64,000 nt of DNA from Diprion similis (taxonomy: Eukaryota; Arthropoda; Insecta; Hymenoptera; Diprionidae). A program made the position numbers and the translations under genes. The notes beneath the pieces were generated by a model. It saw only the letters and a program-made list of their open reading frames with translations. It was not told the DNA's origin and made no database searches. The stretch covers positions 2,160,501 to 2,224,500 of the forward strand of contig NC_060113.1 of the NCBI RefSeq assembly GCF_021155765.1, in the 5' to 3' direction. This document shows positions 50,943-60,393 of this stretch, piece by piece. Positions within the stretch are counted from its first letter, which is position 1. Each line of letters opens with the position of its first letter.

Positions 50943-51571
50943 ATGCAGATGCAATGCCAGCGATAATAAGTTGTCGGTTTAATTAAAAGGTGAAAAATTT
51001 GCTCAGTAATGATTCCGAGATAAAAAAAAAAAAGAAAAAAAAAAGAGGTAATTCATGGTAATGGAAATGCGGAAATCTCTTTCAGGCACCCAGAGATCAG
51101 AGGCTAAACACTCACTCAAGTGCTAAACGTAGGTGTGTAAAACTAATTCTCAAAAGGTATATCAGCGGTCTATTAATAACGTCTAGCCGGTCACGCGACC
51201 GGGCAACGACTGCGTTATCTGATTGGCTAAAGGGGGTTACGTTATATCTGTTCAAGATTGGAACCGCTGCTGGGTTAGCGAAGCTCTCTTCTTCTACGTA
51301 CGAAAGGCCTCGGCAACGGGCTGCAATTCCTTAGTAAGGATATTGTACCGCCTGGCCAATCAAATTCAAGCCGCAAATTACAACGCCGGTGAATTTTGCA
51401 AACGGCTGTAAGATATATATGCAGCAGCGACATCGTCTGCGAGAAAAATGTTAAACAGTAGTTTCTAGCGCTTTTAAAATATAGCGTAGCTAGGTTTCAT
51501 AGGTCGATTAACATATGATGCGTCCACCGTTTATGATGATAACTTGCAAAGTATATACATGACTTCGAAAT

Positions 51572-51581
51572 TTATTTATAA
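51572..51581 (+). promoter_or_regulatory. MEF2-like site
   Basis: TTATTTATAA fits the MEF2 consensus YTAWWWWTAR. It lies about 890 bp upstream of the first troponin C ATG, and an identical 10-mer sits exactly 500 bp downstream. MEF2 drives muscle genes in insects. Use here is inferred, and AT-rich DNA makes chance matches common. Confidence 0.3.
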
Positions 51582-52071
51582 CGATTGGGAAAAAAAAATT
51601 GCGTGAAATAAAAATGAACCTGAAGATAATCCAGCAGCGAATGATCGATCATGTTTAGTTAGTATTCAGATAAGCAAGTTGACAGATTTAGGACGATGAG
51701 TAAACGGATTGAATGGATTTTAATCACGGGGGTTAAATCCGTCAAGTCCTGTGTACAGTCGGATACGAAAGTTTCTGTTACGCACGCCGATCGTAATGTC
51801 CTGTGAAAGAAATAATGAGAGAATAAAGTTATCCCTGAGTTTTAGAAGCTTAACCAGCGATTACAGTAAATTATAACGAATGACAGCGGAAAGCCAAAAT
51901 CCATGAGTTTGTTTTTAGCTGATATTTTGTTCCGAATATTTAGAATAGTTGATAAGAAATAACAATTTCAACCAACCCGTTGTAGAAATCCGAGAAGCAA
52001 ATTGAAAATCTATTACATCTAAGTATGTGAATAATAATAATAAGAATATCAGGCTGTGTTATATGCGGTAT

Positions 52072-52081
52072 TTATTTATAA
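52072..52081 (+). promoter_or_regulatory. MEF2-like site
   Basis: TTATTTATAA fits YTAWWWWTAR and lies about 290 bp upstream of the candidate initiator at 52361. This spacing is reasonable for a muscle-gene control element. Confidence 0.35.
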
Positions 52082-52360
52082 AGTGTAACTAACGACTAAT
52101 CAACGCCTATAAACGCTTACGAATTATAACCAATAAACAATTATCGATCGTTGCCAATTAGCTGACGTATGATTGGCGATGATGCATTGCTGCAGCGTGC
52201 CGGAATGCAGCAGGCAACGTCAGTGCCTCGATCTTCGTTCTAGCTAATTAGTAGTGCGAGGTCGAACTTTCCGTCGGGTTTGAAAACAATTAGAAAAAAG
52301 TATGGCGCTTTTTAAGCCGTCGAACAATGTACTTCGCCATTTACATGACAATAAACTTCG

Positions 52361-52366
52361 TCAGTC
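52361..52366 (+). promoter_or_regulatory. Candidate initiator of troponin C gene 1
   Basis: TCAGTC matches the arthropod initiator TCAGTY and would give a 5' UTR of about 95 nt before the ATG at 52458. No TATA box or DPE was seen at the proper spacing. Confidence 0.3.
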
Positions 52367-52457
52367 AGCGAGACGTTGAGCAGCTGGAAACTCAGCGATA
52401 GCAGATCGAAATTAACGGTCTTCTTTATCCACGTCGACACAACTCACCGTCAGCGTC

Positions 52458-53331
52458 ATGGTAATTAAACACTCTTCTAAAACAGAGTATCATAAATATT
52501 CGTCAAACGTTATATCGTCAAGATTCTTGTTTGATATGTAATCCAACTCGCCTTGGCATTCCAATTCCATTTAATGATCTTGAAAATCGAATTCGAATAA
52601 AGTTAATTACTTTCCAAATTTCAGGACGACCTCGACTTGTCCAAGGAACAAATGGACCGTGAGTAAATAATTTCTCTCCAATTGCATCGAGTGGTTAAAA
52701 ATCGTTGCAATCCTAAATTTGTAAAAAACACTAACAACCAACGTTTGCTCCACAGAGTTGCAGCTGGCTTTCAACGCCTTCGACCCCGAAAAAAAGGGCT
52801 GCATAAGCACCGATTTGATCGGCACGATTTTGGCCATGCTTGGCCACGAACTTGACGCAAGAACGCTTCGCGATTTGGTCAGCGAATTGGACATAGACGG
52901 TGAGGATTCAATTTGGAATCCGCAGGGATTAAGGGTGGCTCTTTTTTTTTTTTACAACCAACGCCATTTTCAGGGACCGGGGAAATACAGTTCGAGGAAT
53001 TCTGCATGCTGGCCTCACGTTTCATCGTCGAGGAAGACACGGAGGCGATCGCTAAGGAGCTCAGAGAAGCTTTCCTGCTGTACGACAGAGAAGGAAACGG
53101 CTACATAACGACCGACGTCTTCCGGGACATTCTTAGCGAGCTCGACGATAATCTGCCCGAAGAAGAGCTCGACATGATGATCGACGAGATCGACGCCGAC
53201 GGATCGGGAACCGTGGACTTTGAAGGTTGGTTTTAACTGATATATTTTTTAGAGTCTAATCGATCGCCGTAATCGGTTCACTCTGCATTTTTATCATTGC
53301 AGAATTCATGGCAGCGATGACTGGAGGATAA
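52458..53331 (+). CDS. TpnC: Troponin C, gene 1 of a tandem array
   Basis: Five coding exons, 52458-52460 (ATG only), 52625-52658, 52756-52899, 52974-53225 and 53303-53331, give 153 aa, the usual insect troponin C length. It has four EF-hands. Loop I (22-33, [12 protein letters not shown]) has lost its ligands. Loop II (58-69, [12 protein letters not shown]) is intact. Loop III (98-109) has Val instead of Glu at position 12. Loop IV (134-145, [12 protein letters not shown]) is intact. It is therefore a two-site insect troponin C, the Ca2+ sensor of the thin-filament troponin complex. The C-terminus is MTGG. The start is placed by homology: the coding sequence resumes at DDLDLSKEQ after an intron starting GTAATT directly behind the ATG. 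Two identical genes in layout follow downstream. The donor of exon 4 (GTTGGT) is weak. Confidence 0.92.
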
Positions 53332-53398
53332 AGCAGTTTTTCCAAGGGGGAAAAAAACACAAAATCGAACATGATATATACGTCGACTACTATTGCGA

Positions 53399-53404
53399 AA
53401 TAAA
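53399..53404 (+). terminator. Probable poly(A) signal of troponin C gene 1
   Basis: AATAAA lies 68 bp past the stop codon. Confidence 0.5.
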
Positions 53405-55040
53405 GTGAATAATAACGACTTGGTTATCCCGCTTGCATGTTATACATTATATTATACATACGTAATTACTTTATTCCCTTTATTACTGTGCTGCCTAAAT
53501 TTCCGAGGCGAAGTGAAAAATTATTCTGTATTATACCGTCAAGATTAAACGACGATAAATATATTTATATGATTTTATATTGTGATAGTGATGATGCAAG
53601 CATTATATTATACGTTATACTTATATACAACATTATTGTAATATTATATAAACGTATTAAAAATCAATGAAATAAAATCAATTTTCAACTATAATTAATA
53701 ATGTCCCTCTAAAAATCTTTGAATATATAATATTCCCAAATTTTCTCTACTGCTTTCGAATATACTATGTATACATACGTGTATTCCGAATAATTTAATT
53801 AATAACTCAATTAGCTGGAAAATCAGCTACATGTTTCGTGAAAATTTTAATACTAAGAAAAAAAAAACACGATGATTACTCAGTGCGTGTTATATATATA
53901 TATAGCGAGAACGAGTTTAGAACACATCAGTCTTGCACCTAGGCTGCAATACAAGCGGGTACAAATGAATAGAATTGAAATGGCGAATCAAAAATAGATT
54001 TTTCCCCTCTCCAAGCCACGTATATAGACACATAAACAAGGCTCATAGGGCACGTAGTAGTAGTAACACGTGTTGAACACGGCACGATACATTCATCCGT
54101 TTAATTTCCGCGACACTAATTTGGCAAGTAAAATTTGCGCAACGTTGAATTGAGGGAAAGTCAATTTAACGACAATTTTTCGGTACGATAAATAAAATCA
54201 AAAAACGCGATAGTTAATTGCTGAGAATTAATATGTGTAGAATAAAAATTCTTATCGAAATTCTCATCCACTTTGGATAATAATTGATCGATCATTCTAC
54301 ACCTTATTTTCTAATCAACTCCGCACTTTTCGCACATTTTCGCTGCGGGTCGATTAATTAAAATACCTGCCAACAAACCTCGGGGCGAAGACAATCGCGT
54401 TTAATTGGCAATTAAATTTCGCACCCACGCCGATATGAGGGAATGAAATTTTGTGGAAAAATCTTCTCTTTGTTATTCCCGTTCGTGGCTCACAGCAAAA
54501 CCAGTGGATTTCGTGCCTCCTATTCTCCAACGTCGATAATGGAGGCCATAAAACGAGGATCCAAAAAACACCTTTTGCGCAAAATATATTATCAAATATG
54601 CTCGCCGGTAGCTGGTGAAGGTATACTGATTGAAATGATTATTCCTGGTCTTTTGGGACCACGTGACGATGATCGATGCCGAAGAGATTCGTCCCTGAGT
54701 TGTGCGAGATCAATAAGTGCCCAGATGGTAAACAGATTCGGATCGCATTGCACAAACATGCACCATTCGAGATGACTGTTGAAACGTGCAACGAGGAATT
54801 ATTCGTTGCGAAATAAATCCGTACAGCATATGATGAAGGGGAGTTCGTAAACCGCTAGAAAAAAATAATTAGCCGCACCTCGACCTAGACATGAATCGTT
54901 TATATATTTGATCCGGAATGATCTCGACGAGACAGTAGGTACCTTTGAGAGATACTGTCTGGCACTCTTCATCGCCTCGCCACAAATCAATCGGCCGTTA
55001 TTTATCGCCTCGACGTCGTCGTCGCCATATCGACCCAACG
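53405..55040. other. Spacer between troponin C genes 1 and 2
   Basis: No coding exon was recognised; AT-rich. An alternative ATG with donor-like sequence (ATG/GTAAAC) lies at 54725-54727 and could be another first exon of gene 2 or of gene 3. Confidence 0.45.
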
Positions 55041-56815
55041 ATGGTAATTATTCACAGATTGCAAACTGGTTACGAAAGTAACGAAAGTAACGAAACTCGT
55101 GCTGTTCATCACTGCTTTAGTTCGTCGACTCTGTTATCATCGTAATTTTTTTTTTTATTCCTCACTTGTAATGTAGGGAAAAGAATTTCACTTGTTAAAT
55201 TGACTGAATATTTTTTTAATCCTGAGAAAATATGGCACAAGTAACGATTTACTGTCGTTTATTTAGCTGTTAATACTATCTTCTCTCTGCTTATTTAATA
55301 TTGAAAATGTTAGTCTAGATAACATCATTTTTCAGATAAATAAAGCCTTGATATTAAATATTTACAAGAGAACATAGCACGAGTGAAGATGTTATAGGTA
55401 CTAGATTTTCTGGTCACTGCTACAAAACTAATTTCCAAAATATGTGTTTCCTTCAGGATAATCATCAAAAATGGCATAACAATTGCGCTAGAATTTTTTC
55501 GCCGTATCCCCACAACGTAGTAATAAATTTATAAAAATAATTCATCAAAATTTAGCCCAAATTAATCCTTTCTCTTTTTCACGTTTCAGGATACTCTGGA
55601 CAAAGCACAGGTAGCCCGTAAGTAAAAAATTTAGATAACAAGAGTTTTGGTTTTTGACAATAAACGCCGTTTTTGAGTATTTTATTTTATTCTTTTTCGC
55701 CATTTCCAAAGTGGACAGTCTAATTGGCCAAAATATATATATATATATATATATAACTGAGATGGTCAGATTTTTAAACTCGTGGCTACTTTTCACTCCA
55801 GAGTTACAAGCTGCCTTCGACGCTTTCGATCACGCTAAAAAAGGATGCATAAGCACTGACATGGTCAGCACGATATTGGTGATGCTTGGCCACGAGCTGG
55901 AGGAAGGAACGCTGGCAGATATCATCGAGGAAGTGGACGAAGATGGTGAGTATTCCAAAAAATTAGAAAAATCTTTTCAGTATTTCCAAGAGTGTTATTG
56001 TTACTTTTCAGCGTCGGGAGAGCTCGATTTTGTTGAATTTTGCACCCTGGCTGCGCGTTTTATCGAGGTTGAAGAAGACACGGAGGCGATCGAGCAGGAA
56101 TTGAGAGAAGCATTCCGACTTTACGACAGAGAGGGAAACGGCTACATAACGACCGACGTTTTCAGGGATATTTTGCACGAGCTTGACGACAACATTTCCG
56201 AATACGAGCTCGACATGATGATCGACGAGATCGACGCCGACGGTTCGGGGACCCTGGATTTTGAAGGTAGGTACGCGAAAAAGTTATTTTAGATTAAAAT
56301 TTGCTGCTACGAAAATTTATCATTTGAATTCGGAAAACAGAAAAATTTCAAATTTCGTCGGAAAAAATTGCAAGAAAAAAGAAAAAAAGGAAACAACGAT
56401 ATCCCTCTTTACTTGTATCACGTGACAAAAAATATATACAGATTAAATTGAATCTGCATGCTATTTAATTACAAACTTTGAGGTATGTAGATTGAGTTGG
56501 CATTGTGTCCGTTGATTGTTATTTTTGGAACTCGTTGACCAACTCCTATGGTTCTCGTTTGTACGCAGCTGTTGTCATATCAAGCTTGATTACTTTTGAA
56601 ATCGAATTATCTTGGACGATATTAAGACTCAGAGTGATTTTGATCTCTTTGAAATTTGACACGTTTTGTTTTTTCAAAGGCGTGATGAAAGGAGAGAAAA
56701 CAGGTCAGAATTAAGAAAATCCATTCAGCAATTTATCTCGTTTTCTTCGATTTGTATTTTATATTTTCTTTCATTTCTCCATCTTTCAGAATTCATGGCT
56801 GTGATGACGGGGTAG
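55041..56815 (+). CDS. TpnC: Troponin C, gene 2 of a tandem array
   Basis: Exons are 55041-55043 (inferred ATG exon, followed by GTAATT as in gene 1), 55590-55617, 55802-55945, 56012-56266 and 56790-56815, giving 151 aa. Exons 2-5 have the same phases as gene 1. EF loop II is [12 protein letters not shown] (Gly to Ala at position 4, ligand positions kept). Loop IV is [12 protein letters not shown]. Loops I and III (ending in Val) are degraded. One residue is inserted before the central helix (FIEVEEDTE against FIVEEDTE), and the end is MTG rather than MTGG. Sites II and IV are thus predicted to bind Ca2+. Intron 3 is only 66 nt, a multiple of three, and has no in-frame stop. Exons 2-5 are certain; the first exon is less so, since an alternative ATG/GTAAAC lies at 54725. 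Confidence 0.87.
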
Positions 56816-57093
56816 GAGAGAATCGCTTTATCAACTACCGAAAGATTCGATCGATCTCTTCGCAAAAAAATCAAGAGTCTCGAGCAGATTATCCACCTCT
56901 TTTACACACAAGAAATGTGATAATCATATAATTATATTATTTATGCAAATAATTTTTAGTTTCGGTAATATTTTAATATTTATACAATACATTATACAGT
57001 TTATACGCTTCTACAATACAGCTGATTGCTAGTCTTTAGGTATTATATTGTGTACTTGCACCGATGCCAACGTCTTATTATATACGTGTTACG

Positions 57094-57099
57094 AATAAA
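57094..57099 (+). terminator. Probable poly(A) signal of troponin C gene 2
   Basis: AATAAA lies about 280 bp past the stop codon. Confidence 0.45.
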
Positions 57100-58366
57100 C
57101 TATATTGTAATAATTTCTTTATTGTTTTTGGTTTTTGAGGAAAAACATATGTTCTTCATTTTTTAATTTTATAACCAGTCATTATGTACACATTTTAAGG
57201 ACTTTATTCTTTTTCACAACTACTCGATATCAGATACAGTAATCAACAGAAAAAATTCAGTTCAGATTTGAAAAGAGAAAACAAAAGTTGAACTTGTTTT
57301 TTTTTTTTTTATACTTTTGTGCAAATATCAATTTAAGATTTTTTATAAAAACATGAAAGTCGCTTCTAAACATTGTATGCAAAACGGTGCAAACAATTAT
57401 ACAAGACATGTTAAACTGAACACACTTAGCATTTTAAATATATATTATTCAATACTTCGTTTATTTTCGAATTATAAGGAATTAGCAGTCTATATAGATC
57501 CGCGAAATTAGCAGGGTGCTAATTTTTTGCCAATTTTCCGCCATACATCAAGTGTGTCATTTCACATCACGTGTCTCATCAATTAAAACAATAAACAGAA
57601 GCAAAAAAGAACGAAGAATATAAGAATTACAGATTTGAGTCCGACAGGCTCGATTTAGTGGCTGATTTTTCATGCCTGAAGATAACAATGATTTTCTCGT
57701 GATTTGTAATTTAGACGCCATATTACCTTCAAGCTCTAACAGAATTCTGGCTCATGATAAGTTTCGGTTTTCCAACATTGCGAAAAGTAGATTCTCTTAA
57801 CGTTGACTGTCAGTGCAACGAAGATCGAGCTGTTTCTGGATTAAGAAACAATTGTTGAAAATATCCGCGGTGCCAAACCGACGCTTTCGATAATCAGCTT
57901 TAAAATCTATAAACAGATTTCATAGAAAAGGAGGGAAGGACGTTCAAGTAAAAAAGTTGTTAATTTTGTTTTTCAAAAATTCTTCCTTCCAAAAAAAATT
58001 TCTGCAAATTCCTTTAAATTTTACAAACAATTTGAAATTTTTTCTCTTTTTTCTTCCACACGTCGATCAAGCTTCGCGATTTTTCATCATACAATATTCC
58101 GGACTAAAGGTTCGATCGAGATAATTAATTGGCATATTTTTTCACCAACCTCGTTTCGCCGACGGGGTGCGGAATTTTTTTCTCTTTGGCACGTGCGCTC
58201 TTCTGGCTCGGATAAATAATACAATAATTAATCACCGCAACCCCGTCAGAAGACGATTCGGGGTTTCGTTTTTGGGCGTGATTAGAGTTTGCAGGGTTTT
58301 GCCAAATAATTGACTGACCTCCATATCGATGTCGACGCTCTAAGATAGAGAGCGACAGAGAGAAAA

Positions 58367-58397
<31 letters not shown>

Positions 58398-58921
58398 CTA
58401 ATGCACCTCGACGACAACGGATATATTTGTAGAATTAGCAAGCTGCAGTTGAAACGAGTTGCGGATTTTAGGAGGGGCGGGAAGGAGCTAATCTGCTGCA
58501 ACAACGTCCTCGAGGCGGGAGTGAAATCCGCTAGATTAAAACATTCCCCAATATTTGCTTGTTATGTCACCTTTATACACCAGGAATCTTTATAAAACGC
58601 TCAAAACTACTCGCGAGTCACGGTACTGCCAGTGCTTTTGTAAAGTCGAGAAGAACGAAGAGCTTTTCACATCAGACTTGCTGATACGTTTCCTATTTCA
58701 CAAACATGGTTCGTCTCTGAATTACCGTACTTACTTTCCATTTCCGCAAAAAAAAAAAGGATAACAACTTTGAGGGAAGCTGTCAATTAATAATTTCTAA
58801 CTGATTGTAAAAAGTCATCGATTTTGTACCCATAGTTTAATTTTCTATTCGAATGATATTAAAATTTTAATATTCTGTGGTTCTTAAGTAATCGTGATTT
58901 TTTTTTTTTTAATCCCCACAG
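57100..58921. other. Spacer and 5' region of troponin C gene 3
   Basis: The initiator exon of gene 3 should be here. The only ATG followed by GT in this stretch is at 58706-58708 (ATG/GTTCGT), a poor donor. A GA-repeat at 58344-58397 could mark a GAGA-factor-type promoter. No other exon was recognised. Confidence 0.4.
58344..58397 (+). repeat. (GA)n tract upstream of troponin C gene 3
   Basis: About 54 nt of GA-rich repeat interrupted by short A runs. GA repeats are bound by GAGA-type factors at insect promoters. That role here is inferred from position only. Confidence 0.8.
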
Positions 58922-59995
58922 GATGACCTAAACAAGGACCAAATTGTGCGTAAGTAGCCAATCAGTTTACGATGGTGCAGAATATATCGGAAAATTTTTA
59001 AGTGTCGGGGTGGGGGGGGGGGGGGGGGGGGGGTGAAATCATTGAGCTGAAATACCTAAAAAAAATTTTATATTACCTTCACTACAATCAAATCGTAATT
59101 TTTCCGCAGTTCTTAAGAAGGCTTTTGACGCTTTTGATCACGAGAAAAAGGGTTGCATAGGAACAGACATGGTGGGAACGATTTTAACGATGCTGGGACA
59201 CGAGTTGAGCGAAAACACGTTGGCCGAGATAATCGCGGAGGTGGACGAGGACGGTGAGTGATCCGAGTTTTTGAGTTGCTGTCTTCGAGTTTTTTGTTCA
59301 GGAAATATGGGATATTTAAAATCCGATTGATTTTCTACTGTCGTCGCCAGGATCCGGGGAACTCGAGTTCGAGGAGTTTTGCACCCTGGCGGCGAGGTTC
59401 CTGGTCGAGGAAGACACCGAGGCGATGCAGCAGGAGCTAAGAGAGGCCTTCCGGCTCTACGACAAGGAGGGAAACGGATATATAACGACCGACGTCTTCC
59501 GGGACATTCTTCACGAACTTGACGACAAGCTCTCGCCAGAGGAGCTTGATCTTATGATAGAGGAAATCGACGCCGACGGATCAGGGACTCTCGACTTTGA
59601 CGGTAAGGATATGAAAATTTATATCCGTGAAGCATGATTGGATCTGAAAGTGAAAATTTCGAGCTCTCCAACTTTCTACATAGATTTATCAAAGTCTAAA
59701 CTGCGATTTATTTTCCAACTATTCTATCCCGAAAACAAAAAAGCGGTACAACTTTTGAACTTTGTTAATTAGTATAAATTATTATTTACTTCTAAGTGCG
59801 TATTTGCTATGAAAATTGGTCCTAGAATTGGCATCGTTAAAATTTACCGAGATTTTTTGACAAGGGTTAAAAGTTCCTCAAAATCTCCATATTTTATAAC
59901 CACCGTCACTGACTGGCTATGTTTTGCCGTTAATATAATATGTCTGATTTTGATTTTCAGAATTTATGGAAGTCATGACGGGCGGCGACGACTGA
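58922..59995 (+). CDS. TpnC: Troponin C, gene 3 of a tandem array (initiator exon not located)
   Basis: Exons found are 58922-58949, 59110-59253, 59351-59602 and 59961-59995, with the same phases as genes 1 and 2. With an ATG-only first exon the protein would be 153 aa. It begins (M)DDLNKDQIV. Loop I is degraded. Loop II is [12 protein letters not shown], intact. Loop III ([12 protein letters not shown]) lacks the position-12 Glu. Loop IV is [12 protein letters not shown], intact. The C-terminus carries two extra Asp after MTGG. It is a two-site insect troponin C by the same argument as its neighbours. The 160-bp second intron contains a run of 22 G. The first exon may lie in 57.1-58.9 kb with an unusual donor, or farther upstream. 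Confidence 0.87.
59012..59033 (+). repeat. G homopolymer, 22 nt, in intron 2 of troponin C gene 3
   Basis: Twenty-two consecutive G on the sense strand, 62 nt after the donor and about 75 nt before the acceptor. Likely length-variable and G-quadruplex capable. Confidence 0.9.
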
Positions 59996-60257
59996 AGCTT
60001 TTTCCACCTACGAATTTATACATGCGCGAAAAAAGACTCGCGATTAAAAGTGTAACAAATAATGAAAATGCCTTGTTTTATAAGTGGGATAGCAGAAAAA
60101 AAAAAAAAAAAAATTATATATAAAAAAGTGAAACTTCGTTACTATGTTTTTTTAACTGCAATAACTTCTCTTTTTCTTTGATCTTTTCTGTCGCAAATCC
60201 ATCGGTGAAGTGAGTAGTGACTGATACAGCGATTGATACAGTCGACAACGCTGTTAA

Positions 60258-60281
60258 TCTCTCTCTCTCTCTCTCTCTCTT
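60258..60281. repeat. (CT)n microsatellite
   Basis: About twelve CT units downstream of troponin C gene 3. Confidence 0.9.
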
Positions 60282-60324
60282 TCTTAGCGTGGAATCTCGA
60301 AGAGATTTACGACCAGAGTTGGCC

Positions 60325-60330
60325 AATAAA
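60325..60330 (+). terminator. Candidate poly(A) signal of troponin C gene 3
   Basis: AATAAA lies 330 bp past the stop. Another is at 60388-60393. Confidence 0.35.
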
Positions 60331-60393
60331 AGATAAATGCACTTGAATTAAATTCTTAATCACCTCGCGGTTGTTAATCAATCGTACAATAAA

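Larger units (their letters stand above)
50614..52360. other. Spacer with poly(A) signal and upstream region of the first troponin C gene
   Basis: No coding exon was recognised. An AATAAA follows the LRR gene stop by about 320 bp, and two MEF2-like sites lie nearer the troponin gene (separate entries). Confidence 0.45.
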
